64,000 nucleotides of DNA from Pseudomonas sp. 7SR1 (GCF_900156465.1 NZ_LT707064.1:4355001-4419000); one strand, 5' to 3'; numbered from the stretch's first letter, positions 32,462-41,987 are shown. Made by a program: numbers and translations. The notes: generated by a model from the sequence alone, not told the origin.

Positions 32462-33373
32462 TCACGGCAACCACTGCCTGAATTGTTCCCGGCAATACTC
32501 CACGAACAGCTGTGCCGGTTTGGTCAGGTGCGCGCGCCGCAGCCAGCCCGCCACCAGCGCCGAGCCTGTGACGTCTTCGGTGATACCGACGCAGACCACC
32601 TGTTGCCCATCGTAAGTGGTGGTGCAATGGGGGCGTGTCACCAGCACCGCGAACCCGAAACCCTGGCCGACCATGCCGCGTACCATTTCGATGGAGGGCG
32701 AGCTGAAGACGATATTCGGCGTCAGGCCCAATTCTTCGAAGATGCTGACGAAATACGTCCGGCTCGGTTGTACATCCAACAGGATCATCGGCTCCAGGGC
32801 CAGGTCGCGTAGCGACACCTGGGCCTGGCCGGCGAAGCGATGCCCCACCGGCAACAGGGCGTAGGGGCGCTGCGGCGCCGTCAGGGCCTGGGTCTCGATG
32901 GTGCTGTCGAGGTCGTGCTCATAGAAAATCGCCAGGTCGAAACGCCCGCCGGTCAGACCTTGCACCAGCTCCTGCTGCTCGCCGTCCTGCACACGGATCT
33001 CCACGCCGGGAAAGCGCTGGCGAAAGCCGGCGATCAGGCGGGGCAGGTAGAGCGGGGCGACGGTCTCGAAGCAACCGATGTCGATCTGGCCGCTTACGAC
33101 ATCATTGTCGGCCAGCGCGTTCTGCTCGAATTCCCGGGCCATGCGCAGCAGCTCCTGGGCCTTGCGGTAGAAACGAGCGCCTCCCGGGGTCAGCGAGACG
33201 CCCTGGGCATGATGGCGGATAAGCAACTGCACACCGAAGCTGTCCTCGAGCCCCTTGACGGCGGTGGCGATGGACGGCTGCGCGATGTACAGCTTGCGGG
33301 AGGCCTCGGCGACGCTGCCGCATTCAACGGTGGTGACGAAGTACTTCAGCTGACGCAAGGAATAGGACGCCAC
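32462..33373 (-). CDS. LysR family transcriptional regulator
   Basis: 303 residues. The N-terminal helix-turn-helix (about 1-60, RQLKYFVTTVECGSVAEASR and IAQPSIATAVKGLED) is followed by a standard effector-binding domain. The start is GTG 33373 with AGAGG six bases upstream. It is convergent with the substrate-binding-protein gene, so it could control the 27.6-32.4 kb cluster, but no LysR-type divergent arrangement supports this directly. Confidence 0.92.
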   Translation of the reverse strand: MASYSLRQLKYFVTTVECGSVAEASRKLYIAQPSIATAVKGLEDSFGVQLLIRHHAQGVSLTPGGARFYRKAQELLRMAREFEQNALADNDVVSGQIDIGCFETVAPLYLPRLIAGFRQRFPGVEIRVQDGEQQELVQGLTGGRFDLAIFYEHDLDSTIETQALTAPQRPYALLPVGHRFAGQAQVSLRDLALEPMILLDVQPSRTYFVSIFEELGLTPNIVFSSPSIEMVRGMVGQGFGFAVLVTRPHCTTTYDGQQVVCVGITEDVTGSALVAGWLRRAHLTKPAQLFVEYCREQFRQWLP

Positions 33374-33494
33374 GACACACCTCTATACGGATGGTTTGGC
33401 CTACCTTACCTCGTGCCGCCGGGGTGAAGGGCGGGCCTTGCAACGGATTTTGCTGGGCAATGGCAATATCCAGGCTTGTTTATGGCGGAGCAGG

Positions 33495-33529
33495 AAAAAG
33501 ACGCCCGCCTGAAAAGGGTGGGCGGGCGT
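33495..33529 (-). terminator. Rho-independent terminator of the NDH-2-like gene
   Basis: 9-bp stem ACGCCCGCC / GGCGGGCGT, followed on the minus strand by CTTTTTCC. It lies about 50 bases past the stop codon. Confidence 0.85.
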
Positions 33530-33581
33530 TCGGGAAGGACCGGCTCGCAAAGGAGAGTGGCGGCCGGTCAGGACGAAAGGA

Positions 33582-34784
33582 TCAGGCCACCGGTATCAGT
33601 GGGTCGGCCGCTGCCAGGGCGGTTGCGCGATCCGCCGCAGGTGGATAGATCCATACCGTGTTGATCTGGGTCTTGAGCGACTTGGCTTCCTGTCCCACCA
33701 GTTTGAGCTGGCGATCCCAGCCCTCGGTGAACACCGCGCCCCAGGCTCCCAGGTCCAGGCATGTGACGTACTTGGGCTGGCTGTAGGCCATCGGTGCTAC
33801 GCCCAGCAGGTCGGCCGCCACGTTATTGCCGGCATAGCGACCCAGGGCGATGGCGTGCTGGCAGGACATGGCCGCATAGTTGCCCAAGGTGTCGGTTGCG
33901 GCATAGGCCACGTCACCAGCGGCGAAAATGTCGTTCTGGCCCAGCACCTTCAGGTTGCCATCGACGTGCAGGCGACCCTGGCGGTCCCGGGTGCCCGGCA
34001 CTTGTTGAGTCAGCGCACTGGCGCGGAACCCTACGGTCCAGATCACAGTGTTGGACTCGATACGCTGGCCGTCAGACAGTGTGACGCCGCCGGCATCCAC
34101 CGACTCGACCGAAGCGTTGAGGATCCACTCGATGCCCAGGTGGCCCGAGGCCTCGATGATCGACGGGCGGATACCGTCACCCAGGGACGCGCCGATCTGG
34201 GGGCCGCGGTCCACCACGATCACGCGGATTTTTGCCTCGTCCCCCAGCACCGCTCGCAGGCGGGCGGGCATTTCGGTTGCGGTCTCGATACCGGTGAAGC
34301 CTCCGCCGGCGACCACCACGGTGTTGCGGGCCGGGCTGTCTGGCAGGTGCTTGAGGGATTTGAGGTGGGCTTCGAGGCGCGTCGCCTGTTCGATCTCATC
34401 GACGTCGAAGGCGTGCTCCAGCATGCCTTCAAGGTCCGGACGCACCAGTTGGCTGCCGGTGGCGAGGACCAGGCGATCATAGCTCAGCGTGGCCTGGCTG
34501 CCTGAGGCGTCGCGGTAGCCTACTTCCTTGCGATCGGGGTCGATACGGTGGGCCGAGCCCTGTACGAAGTTCACACCCACCGCATCGAACAATCCATGAA
34601 GCGGTGCTGCCATGGTATGCACATCGGGCTCGTAGAAACGAGGCCGGATGCGCAGCTCGGCCTGGGGAGCCAGGACCGAAATCTGCACATCGTTGCGCTT
34701 GTGCAGGTCGATGAGCCGGGCAGCGCTCAACGCGCTCCAGACCCCGCCGAACCCCGCGCCTACCACCAGAATATGCTGTTTCAT
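33582..34784 (-). CDS. NAD(P)/FAD-dependent oxidoreductase, type II NADH dehydrogenase-like
   Basis: 400 residues. The FAD motif VVGAGFGGVWSAL (about 6-18), the second dinucleotide motif VVVAGGGFTGIETATEMPARL in the middle and the FAD-contacting DIFAAGDVAYA near residue 290 are all present in NDH-2 order. NDH-2 proteins oxidise NADH and reduce quinone at the membrane without proton pumping. This one lacks an obvious C-terminal membrane-anchoring helix, so another acceptor is possible. GGGAG precedes the start by seven bases. Monocistronic with its own terminator. Confidence 0.88.
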   Translation of the reverse strand: MKQHILVVGAGFGGVWSALSAARLIDLHKRNDVQISVLAPQAELRIRPRFYEPDVHTMAAPLHGLFDAVGVNFVQGSAHRIDPDRKEVGYRDASGSQATLSYDRLVLATGSQLVRPDLEGMLEHAFDVDEIEQATRLEAHLKSLKHLPDSPARNTVVVAGGGFTGIETATEMPARLRAVLGDEAKIRVIVVDRGPQIGASLGDGIRPSIIEASGHLGIEWILNASVESVDAGGVTLSDGQRIESNTVIWTVGFRASALTQQVPGTRDRQGRLHVDGNLKVLGQNDIFAAGDVAYAATDTLGNYAAMSCQHAIALGRYAGNNVAADLLGVAPMAYSQPKYVTCLDLGAWGAVFTEGWDRQLKLVGQEAKSLKTQINTVWIYPPAADRATALAAADPLIPVA

Positions 34785-35116
34785 GATTTGCTCCCGAAGA
34801 AAGATCGATACGTTGAAGGGTTCAGCCCATTCATTGTGGCCACGCCGCGAATGCCCGAAAGTGCTTGGCTCATGCCTTCAGCTTCGGTTCGCCAGAGCAA
34901 TGCTATTCGCCGGTGGGGGGGCCAGCACTTCTACATAAGGTCAGCGGGAATATGTCTGGGTATGAAGGACCTATACGAAGGTGTGAGTGCCGCAACCGGC
35001 ACGGCGCGGATCGACCGGAAAAATGCCTGGCCCACAGGCGACGCAGGATAGGCCGTCGCGTTCGCGGGCAAGCCTGTAGGGTTTGCAGTGACGCGCTGAT
35101 GAGAAGGGCTGGCCTG
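34785..35116. other. 332-bp intergenic region with a REP-like fragment
   Basis: It lies between two minus-strand genes. It contains a partial REP-like sequence at 35061-35080 and must hold the promoter of the NDH-2-like gene. No gene was found. Confidence 0.5.
35061..35080. repeat. Partial REP-like sequence
   Basis: TTCGCGGGCAAGCCTG matches the conserved half of the Pseudomonas REP consensus CGCGGGCAAGCC, but the second half has decayed, so only a fragment is claimed. Confidence 0.35.
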
Positions 35117-35491
35117 TCAAACCGTGTGCTTGAGCACCGATTCGATGCAGGCGATCAGTTCCACGCATCCGAACGGCTTGGGGAAAAGCGCCACGGGCTC
35201 GGCCACGCCGGGCTTGACCCGAGGCGGTGGGCCGGGGTGGCCGCTGATGATAATGACGGGAATCCGGATGTTCCGCGCAGCCAGTTCGTTGCACAGCTCG
35301 ATGCCGCTCATGCCGGGCATCCTGATGTCCGATAGCAGGCAATCGGTCTGTTCGGGGCCGCCGCCGGAAAGGAACTCCAGGGCGCTGGCGTAAGTGTGTA
35401 CTGTGTACCCGCTGGAACGCAGCAGGCCGTCCAGTGCTTTTCGAACGGATTCGTCGTCATCGACAACTGAAATGATTGCGGTGTTTGACAT
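35117..35491 (-). CDS. Single-domain response regulator (receiver only)
   Basis: 124 residues, one receiver domain with no output domain. The acidic pocket is DDD at 11-13, the phosphoacceptor is Asp55 in SDIRMPGMSG, the Thr/Ser position is in IIISGHPG and the conserved Lys is in FPKPFG. It should compete for or relay phosphate in a two-component pathway. It sits 100 bp downstream of the FixJ-like regulator and the histidine kinase on the same strand, so it may act as phosphate sink or second target of that kinase (inference). Confidence 0.92.
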   Translation of the reverse strand: MSNTAIISVVDDDESVRKALDGLLRSSGYTVHTYASALEFLSGGGPEQTDCLLSDIRMPGMSGIELCNELAARNIRIPVIIISGHPGPPPRVKPGVAEPVALFPKPFGCVELIACIESVLKHTV

Positions 35492-35591
35492 TGAGAGACC
35501 CGGCAGCGATATCAGGTCGCCATAACGGCGCCGTCTTCACTGCAAGATACCCTGTCCATGACCCGCGCCTAGTATACGTGGGTATGAAGAT

Positions 35592-36257
35592 TCAGCCGGG
35601 CATATCCAGCGCCTGGCCCATGCGTACCAGATCGGCGAAGGAGCGGGCGCACATCTTGCGCATGGCCTGGCCGCGGTGGATCTTGACGGTAATCTCGCTC
35701 AGGCCGATTTCCCCGGCGATCTGCTTGTTCATCAGGCCCGAGATGGCCAGCGCCATGACCTGCCTTTCCCTGGGCGTCAGTGCCGCATAGCGAGCTTCCA
35801 GCGCCTGGCGGGCGCGGTCGGACTCGCGGCGCAAGCGGTCTCGCTGATGAGCGGCAGATACCGCATCGATCAGGTCCTGCTCCCGGAACGGCTTGCTCAG
35901 GAAATCCACCGCCCCGGCTTTCATGGCCCGGACCGTCATGGGGATATCGCCGTGGCCGGTCATGAACACTATCGGCAGGTTGATGTTGGCCGCCGCCAGT
36001 TCCTGCTGGAAATCCAGGCCGCTGGTGCCCCGCAGGCGTACATCCAGCACCAGGCAACTGGGGACGGCGGGGCGGGGGAATTGCATGAACTGCGCTACCG
36101 AGCCGAATAGCTCCACCTGCAGGTCGATGGAGCGCAATAGGCTGCCAAGGGCCTCGCGCAGTGGCGCATCGTCGTCGACGATGTAGACGATCGGTTCCTG
36201 GAGATTGGCCTGGCGAGCGGCGTGATCGAAAGTCATGGGCGTGTCCGAGGCGGTCAT
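35592..36257 (-). CDS. FixJ-type LuxR-family response regulator
   Basis: 221 residues: a receiver (about 22-140, phosphoacceptor Asp72 in VLDVRLRGTSG, Lys in LSKPFREQD) and a C-terminal LuxR/GerE helix-turn-helix (LTPRERQVMALAISGLMNKQIAGEIGL...TVKIHRGQ). The layout is that of FixJ/NodW regulators, and the start lies three bases beyond the stop of the upstream histidine kinase gene, so the two form a cognate pair. Target genes are unknown. A later ATG eight codons in is also possible. Confidence 0.93.
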   Translation of the reverse strand: MTASDTPMTFDHAARQANLQEPIVYIVDDDAPLREALGSLLRSIDLQVELFGSVAQFMQFPRPAVPSCLVLDVRLRGTSGLDFQQELAAANINLPIVFMTGHGDIPMTVRAMKAGAVDFLSKPFREQDLIDAVSAAHQRDRLRRESDRARQALEARYAALTPRERQVMALAISGLMNKQIAGEIGLSEITVKIHRGQAMRKMCARSFADLVRMGQALDMPG

Positions 36258-36260
36258 GGG

Positions 36261-37748
36261 TCAAGGGATAAGCGGCAATGCGAACCTGAACGAAGTCCCT
36301 CGACCGGCTTCGCTGGTGGCCCAGATCCTGCCGTCGTGGAATTCGATGATGGAGCGACAGATGGCCAGGCCCATGCCGAGGCCGTTCTCTCTCGTGGTGA
36401 AGAACGGGGTGAACAGCGAAGGCAGGACATCCTGCGCGATGCCCGTGCCCTGGTCAGTCACCTCCAGGACGGCCTCGTTGTCCTCTATCCAGGTGCGTAT
36501 CTGCAGGAGCCGGTCGCTGACCGCAACGGCGTCCATGGCATGACAGGCATTGATGACCAGGTTGATGATCACCTGCTGCAATTGCACCCGGTCGGCGCTG
36601 ACATGGCCTGCGCAGGTCGCCAGGTCCACTTTCGCCGTGACCTTGTGCAGCACCAGTTGCTGCTGGACCAGGTTCAGGGTCTCGTTGACCACTTCGTCCA
36701 GCGACTCGGCCTGACGCCGTGGATCGCATTTGCGCGACAGCGACCGGATACGGTCGATGACTTCGCTGGCGCGGCTCGAGCTGGCGACGATCCGCTCGAG
36801 GGAATCGAGGGCTTCCTCCAGGTCGGGCTGCGGACGCTCCAGCCAGCGTCGACAGGCCTGGGCACTGCTGGTGATGGCGGTGAGCGGCTGGTTGACTTCA
36901 TGGGCAATGGAGGCGGCCATTTCCCCCAGCGAGGTCAGGCGGGTGACATGGGCCAGTTGAGCCTGGGCGCGGAACAGCGCTTCCTCGGCCTGCTTGCTGG
37001 CCGTCATGTCCATCAAGGCCCCCAGGTACTGGAAACGACCCTGTGCGGAAGGCAGGAGGCTGGCGATCAGATGGATATGCTTGATGCGCCCGTCAGGCAT
37101 CAGCAGCCGCAGCTCGACCTCGATCTGGGGGGCGCGACGGGCGGCCTGGCCGAACATATCCAGCACCCGTTCGAGGTCTTCGGGGTGGGTGCGTTCCAGC
37201 ACCATCGAAACCGTCGGCGTCTTGCCGCTGGGGTATTCGAAGATCCGCGCCGACTCCTCCGACCAGGACAGGTCCGAACGATCGCCGCGAAAGCCGAAGC
37301 TGCCGGTCTGGCTCAGGCGTTGGGCTCCGACCAGATAGGCCTCGTTGTGGCGCAGGCTGTCGGACGCCTGCTTGCTGCGCAGCGCCAGGAACGCGATGGC
37401 GGACAGGGCCGTCAGGCAGCGAAAGAAGCCGGTGGTGGAGTCCCAGCGATGATAACCGCCGTTGTACAGGAACATCGCCGTGAGCAGGAGCATGCACATC
37501 AGCGCGACGGTGATGACCAGGTTGATGGAGAACAGGTTGGCCGCCATCAACAGCAAGGTAATGTAGAGCAGGGTGGGGGCCAGGTCGGATCGGGTCTCGG
37601 AATTGATGATGACAATGCCGCAGGCCACCACCAGCCCGACCGCCCAGCCCAGGGCGTTCACCAGCGGATGGGGACTGATCCCCATCGAAGGTCGCGAGGC
37701 GATCTGACAGGGGGTGTACCGGAGGCTGTCATGGATGCTTTTGAACAT
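36261..37748 (-). CDS. Membrane-bound PAS sensor histidine kinase
   Basis: About 495 residues. The N-terminal region has four to five membrane helices (about 30-125), then a PAS domain (about 140-250), a HisKA domain with SIAHEVNQPLTAI carrying the phosphorylated His, and an HATPase domain with LVINACHAMDA, VTDQGTGIAQD and GLGMGLAICRSIIEFH. The HEVNQPL form is typical of FixL/DctB-like kinases that pair with FixJ-like regulators, as here. The signal is unknown. The start is uncertain: ATG 37748 has no clear Shine-Dalgarno, a GTG six codons upstream is an alternative, and the frame stays open to 38018 without coding character. Confidence 0.88.
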   Translation of the reverse strand: MFKSIHDSLRYTPCQIASRPSMGISPHPLVNALGWAVGLVVACGIVIINSETRSDLAPTLLYITLLLMAANLFSINLVITVALMCMLLLTAMFLYNGGYHRWDSTTGFFRCLTALSAIAFLALRSKQASDSLRHNEAYLVGAQRLSQTGSFGFRGDRSDLSWSEESARIFEYPSGKTPTVSMVLERTHPEDLERVLDMFGQAARRAPQIEVELRLLMPDGRIKHIHLIASLLPSAQGRFQYLGALMDMTASKQAEEALFRAQAQLAHVTRLTSLGEMAASIAHEVNQPLTAITSSAQACRRWLERPQPDLEEALDSLERIVASSSRASEVIDRIRSLSRKCDPRRQAESLDEVVNETLNLVQQQLVLHKVTAKVDLATCAGHVSADRVQLQQVIINLVINACHAMDAVAVSDRLLQIRTWIEDNEAVLEVTDQGTGIAQDVLPSLFTPFFTTRENGLGMGLAICRSIIEFHDGRIWATSEAGRGTSFRFALPLIP

Positions 37749-37914
37749 CGTGGCGGGTGTGGGCACGCTGGCGGACCTTTTGTATTTTTTGAGGGGCCGG
37801 CTCCGGGGCGTCGCAAGGACAGAGCTTCGGTCTCGTATCTTAAAAGTGCCGCGTTTTCGCCGGTAGGACAGAAAACCCTGAAATCCTGCCAGCATCGGGT
37901 CTGGCAGGCCGGGG

Positions 37915-38928
37915 TCAGCGGGAAAACCGTTGACGGTAGTCCCGTGGGGAAATCGAAAGGTGGCGCTGGAAGGTGAGGCGCATCCGCTCCTCGTCACCGA
38001 AGCCGCACGACCGGGCAATCTGGTCGATGTTGCGCTGGGAGTCTTCCAGCAGCCGTCGCGCGGCTTCCAGGCGGAACATCTCCACGGCCTTGGCCGGGGT
38101 ATGTCCCGTGCGACGCTTGTAGACCCGGGCGAAATTGCGCGGACTCATCCGGGCCTGGCGAGCCAGTTGTTCGATGGTCAGGTCATCGTCCAGGTGCTGG
38201 CTGATCCAGACGTGCAGCTCGTCGAATCCGGCGCTGTCCCGGGTCTGCAATTGCAGCAGTTGGCTGAACTGCGCCTGTCCGCCGGGCCGCTTGAGAAACA
38301 CCACCAGCTCCCGGGCCACTTGCAGCGCGACTTCGCGACCGCAGTCGGCTTCGACCAGGGCCAGGGCCATGTCGATGCCAGCACTGACGCCCGCCGAGGT
38401 CCATATCCGGTCCTGCTGGATGAAAATCGCGTCCAGGTCGACTTCGACCGCCGGGAAACCGTTCCTGAGCATCTCGCACATGGCCCAATGGGTGGCGGCC
38501 CGGCGCCCGTCGAGCAGGCCTGCCTGGGCCATCAGGAACGTGCCGCTGCATACCGATGCGGTGCGCCTGGCCTTGACCGAGGCGGCCCGCAGCCAATCCA
38601 CCAGATCGACGCAGTCGATCATGGCCTGGCGGATATCGGGGGCGCCGGGCACGATCAAGGTATCGATAGGCGCCTCGTCGAAGCGGTGCAGGGCGCAGGT
38701 GTCCACGGCGAGGCCTTCGGCGGTTCGCATCAACCCGCCGTCGAGGCTCGCCGTGTGCACTGCGTAGCCGGGCAGGCCACGTTCAGTCATGGCCTTGGTA
38801 GCCGCCCAGAAGACGGTCTGGGCACCGGTCAGGTCCAGCAAGCCCATCTGCGGGTAGGCCAGGAAGACCAGGGTACGGGGCTGGCAGATCGAATCGCTGG
38901 CGACGACGTCATGGTTCATCTGGTTCAT
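37915..38928 (-). CDS. GlxA family AraC-type transcriptional regulator
   Basis: 337 residues: a DJ-1/PfpI-like amidase-fold domain (about 18-190, with DTLIVPGAPDI and the nucleophile-elbow-like VCSGTFLMAQAGLL) followed by an AraC helix-turn-helix pair (about 235-335, IEQLARQARMSPRNFARVYKR and IDQIARSCGFGDEERM). GlxA-type regulators activate genes for amine or amino-acid metabolism, such as glycine betaine or arginine catabolism, in pseudomonads. No clear target is adjacent. Starts at ATG 38928 and 38919 are both possible. Confidence 0.9.
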   Translation of the reverse strand: MNQMNHDVVASDSICQPRTLVFLAYPQMGLLDLTGAQTVFWAATKAMTERGLPGYAVHTASLDGGLMRTAEGLAVDTCALHRFDEAPIDTLIVPGAPDIRQAMIDCVDLVDWLRAASVKARRTASVCSGTFLMAQAGLLDGRRAATHWAMCEMLRNGFPAVEVDLDAIFIQQDRIWTSAGVSAGIDMALALVEADCGREVALQVARELVVFLKRPGGQAQFSQLLQLQTRDSAGFDELHVWISQHLDDDLTIEQLARQARMSPRNFARVYKRRTGHTPAKAVEMFRLEAARRLLEDSQRNIDQIARSCGFGDEERMRLTFQRHLSISPRDYRQRFSR

Positions 38929-39178
38929 GCTGGCTTCGCAGTCCGTGATTGCCCAAGGGAAGGACAAGGTATCGAACGGCACGATACCGGATCGCCCCAA
39001 TGCTCGTCGATTGCCCGTATCCGGCAGCCTTGCTTGAGGGACAGGCCCGCGGTGCTGGCGTTATCAAGGCACTTTCAGTTCATCGCCTAACCCTCTGACC
39101 TGCAAGCTTTTGAGTGGCACTCAACGGCAAATCAAGACACCATAGCGCCCATGGTTCTGTACACCGGAGTTTTTCAGC

Positions 39179-41647
39179 GTGGCGCAACACTCTCCCGATC
39201 TTCCTCCCGAATTTCTACCCGTGGCCCAGATGCCGCTGCTCAAGCGCCTGGCCGCGCGCTTGTTCGGCCACGGCCTGACGCGGCTGCGAGCCCAGCACCG
39301 GGCATCGTGGTTGCACGGTCAGGCGGATGGTTTTCGTAGTGGTCATACCGCCGGTTTCGATTACGGATATCAGGAAGGCCGGGCCGAGGGGCTGGAAGAG
39401 GGGCGCCAGGTCCTGTTGATCCGTGACGCTCGCAGCACCGAGCACCCGGCGCCGAGAGTCGATGATCTGTTGTTCGATGACTGGCGCCTGCCCTTGACCG
39501 CTGAACTGAAGAAACGCATCAAGGCGGATGTGGCCCGATTGCTGCCCGCCCACGCGCAGCCCAGTGCCGCGCAATGGAAGATGATTTTCAGCGACACACC
39601 GTCCACCTCGGTGGTGGCGGGGGCCGGTGCGGGCAAGTCCACGACCCTGGTGCTGCGTATCGTGCTGCTGTCCCAATACCTGGGGTTCGAACTGGATTCG
39701 ATGACCGTGGTGACCTTCACCCGCGAGTCACGCAAGGATTTCATCCAGAAACTGATCGAGGTTTTCGCCTTGTGGGGGCGTACGGTCAGTCTCAAGGAAG
39801 CGCGAGACCTGGTGCGGACCTTCCATTCGAGAATTCTGCCCATGGTGCGCAGCCTGCCGGGATTCGAACGGCTCCAGGCTTTCGAGACCCTGAGCCATCG
39901 CGCGGTGGCGGGCGATGACGATGAGGGCAATCCCTTTGACTTGCGCATCAATGATGCTCAACGCCAGCAGCTAAACGCCTGCTATCACCACCTTTACCAG
40001 CGCGATGAACGATTCCGTGAGCTGATCGGCTCGCTGTCCCGGCACGCCCTGCAACTCAAGGCCTTGGAGCGCGACCACCCCGATGTACAGAAACGCGTCG
40101 CCGTCACCGAACTTGCCGCCCAGCGTGACGAAGAGTTGTGCGATGCCATCGAGGACCTGTGGTTCCGCGCCGGGGCGTGGCCCATCAAGGGCATCGAGCC
40201 CAGGCGCCAGACCTTCCAGATCAACGGCTCGACATTCCACTGCCATGGCTACATTGCCTCGCTGGATGCCTGGGTAATGCTGGGCTTCGACCCGCAGGAG
40301 GATGCCCGGCTCAGCCGACCGGGGGCACGCCTGGGCATCCGGGCGGAATGGGCTGTAAAGCGCACCCTGTTTCAAGCTTTCTGTCGTAAGCCATTGATAT
40401 GGATAGAAAGTTACGAATCGTCAAGACGTGTTTTGAGTGCGTTGGCTGGGGATGCCAGCGCCGGCCCAGGGTTCGACTATAAGGTCAAGGGCGAACTGGG
40501 GGCGGCACCGCTGCTGGATTGTTTCGTGGCCGCCGCCAGTTTCATCGAGAACCTTGGCCTGGACGTTCCGGATGCGGTAGGACAGATGTGCTTCGCACAG
40601 GACGACCCGGACCGATACTTTTTCGAGGCACTGAGTCGTTTCTGGCGAGCCTTCGAAGACCATCTGCTCGACCAGTCGCCACCTGTGATGACCTACAACC
40701 GGATGTTCGCGCTGTTCAGCGAGCATTCACCGGAAAACTTCAGATTGCTGGGCGATGAGCACCTACGGCCCTTGTCGCACCTGATGATCGACGAGTTCCA
40801 GGACGTCTCGCCGCAGATCGTCTCCTGGCTTCGCGCCTGTCTTCGAGAAGTGCGCAGTCGTGGAGCGGCCATGCACGTGGGGCGCGCCGCGCAACGTTCG
40901 TCATTGCTGTGCGTGGGGGACGACTGGCAATCCATCTACGGCTGGCGCGGCAGCTCACCCAGTTACTTCATGGCGTTCACCAAGCAGTTTCCGTCGCCGG
41001 CGAACACCCGGGTCATGCTCACGGACAACTACCGCAGCCATCAATACATCATCGATGCGGCCGAGCACATCGTGCGGGCCGCCGCCGCCATCCCCGGCAA
41101 GAAAGCCAAGGCCAGCGGCAAGCCTTCGGTACCCAGCCCGGTCGCGGTGCTCGATCGCGACGACGAGGGCATGGCCCGCAAGCTGGAAGAACATTATCGC
41201 AAGGGCGATTCAATCTTGATGTTGTATCGAAAAACAAGCGATAAGCTTTTAATAGAAAAGCATATTCAGCCAATAGTTAATGTGGATTCTAGCTTGCCGC
41301 ATCCGGCTCGCCGCTTGCGCCAAATGACCTATCACAGTGCTAAAGGGCTACAGGCAGATGCGGTATTCCTGCTTGGTGACTGCCAGCACCTGAGCAGCTC
41401 GCCCTACAAGAATCAGGTCTACCGAATGGCCGGGCTGGGACAGGACGGGGATGCCGAACCGTACGATACGGCGCAGAAAGACGAGATCCTGCGCCTGGCC
41501 TACGTGGGGATCACACGAGCAGTGCAGCACTGCTACTGGTACGTCGACGGGCAGGAAGGCCAGGCCGCCAACGCGCCCAGGGCCTCGGATCGCATCGGAA
41601 CGGGCAAGGCCTTCTTTGCCGACCAGCGTCGCGCCCGGGGTGGGTGA
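39179..41647 (+). CDS. UvrD/Rep-like superfamily I DNA helicase
   Basis: 822 residues. The Walker A is GAGAGKSTTL (about residue 144), motif II is MIDEFQDVSP, motif III-like GDDWQSIYGWRG and C-terminal motifs SAKGLQAD and VGITRAVQHC, so a full SF1A ATPase core is present. The N-terminal 130 residues are a separate module. The pattern recalls DNA helicase IV (HelD) more than UvrD, which would make it a 3'-5' translocase; the exact role is not known. The start is GTG 39179 with CGGAG ten bases upstream. Two stretches (about 40380-40450 and 41200-41340) are AT-rich with TTA and ATA codons, unlike the rest. Confidence 0.85.
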   Translation: MAQHSPDLPPEFLPVAQMPLLKRLAARLFGHGLTRLRAQHRASWLHGQADGFRSGHTAGFDYGYQEGRAEGLEEGRQVLLIRDARSTEHPAPRVDDLLFDDWRLPLTAELKKRIKADVARLLPAHAQPSAAQWKMIFSDTPSTSVVAGAGAGKSTTLVLRIVLLSQYLGFELDSMTVVTFTRESRKDFIQKLIEVFALWGRTVSLKEARDLVRTFHSRILPMVRSLPGFERLQAFETLSHRAVAGDDDEGNPFDLRINDAQRQQLNACYHHLYQRDERFRELIGSLSRHALQLKALERDHPDVQKRVAVTELAAQRDEELCDAIEDLWFRAGAWPIKGIEPRRQTFQINGSTFHCHGYIASLDAWVMLGFDPQEDARLSRPGARLGIRAEWAVKRTLFQAFCRKPLIWIESYESSRRVLSALAGDASAGPGFDYKVKGELGAAPLLDCFVAAASFIENLGLDVPDAVGQMCFAQDDPDRYFFEALSRFWRAFEDHLLDQSPPVMTYNRMFALFSEHSPENFRLLGDEHLRPLSHLMIDEFQDVSPQIVSWLRACLREVRSRGAAMHVGRAAQRSSLLCVGDDWQSIYGWRGSSPSYFMAFTKQFPSPANTRVMLTDNYRSHQYIIDAAEHIVRAAAAIPGKKAKASGKPSVPSPVAVLDRDDEGMARKLEEHYRKGDSILMLYRKTSDKLLIEKHIQPIVNVDSSLPHPARRLRQMTYHSAKGLQADAVFLLGDCQHLSSSPYKNQVYRMAGLGQDGDAEPYDTAQKDEILRLAYVGITRAVQHCYWYVDGQEGQAANAPRASDRIGTGKAFFADQRRARGG

Positions 41648-41678
41648 CGGTTCGCCAGGGTGTGAAACCGTCGCCCAC

Positions 41679-41706
41679 AAAAAAGCCCACTGGCGTGGGC
41701 TTTTTT
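41679..41706. terminator. Bidirectional Rho-independent terminator
   Basis: Stem GCCCAC / GTGGGC with loop TGGC, flanked by A6 and T6, so T tracts follow on both strands. It serves the helicase gene on plus and the DUF1652 gene on minus. Confidence 0.9.
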
Positions 41707-41708
41707 CG

Positions 41709-41987
41709 TCAGGATGCAAATCGCCTCAAGCCAACGGGAGGCACAAAGGCTTCCAGCTCCGCTTCCACCGCCTCGATGATTCGCTCCACATCGGGAGCGT
41801 TCATCACGGTCGCGCAGGGAATGCCCGCAATCGCGATCATGGTTTCGCCGCTGGCGCGGTCGAACAGACGGGCCACCATGCTGCCCGGGGCGTCCATACT
41901 GGCCTCGAAACCCATGGGATGGAAATGCCAACGCATCAACTGGCAGGCGTTGGGAAACGTAACCTTGCCGGACGATCCTCTATTCAT
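41709..41987 (-). CDS. DUF1652 domain protein
   Basis: 92 residues. The segment MVARLFDRASGETMIAIAGI followed by a helical VERIIEAVEAELEAF tail matches the small DUF1652 proteins common in Pseudomonas, whose function is unknown. No signal peptide or membrane helix. GAGGG lies ten bases before the start. It lies just inside a shared terminator, with the longer AT-rich gap (193 bp) upstream. Confidence 0.75.
   Translation of the reverse strand: MNRGSSGKVTFPNACQLMRWHFHPMGFEASMDAPGSMVARLFDRASGETMIAIAGIPCATVMNAPDVERIIEAVEAELEAFVPPVGLRRFAS

Noticed and set aside
36222..37976. 584-codon plus-strand frame opposite the sensor kinase
   Set aside because: Translation is rich in Gln/Gly/His with no domain, and the minus-strand kinase motifs explain the region.
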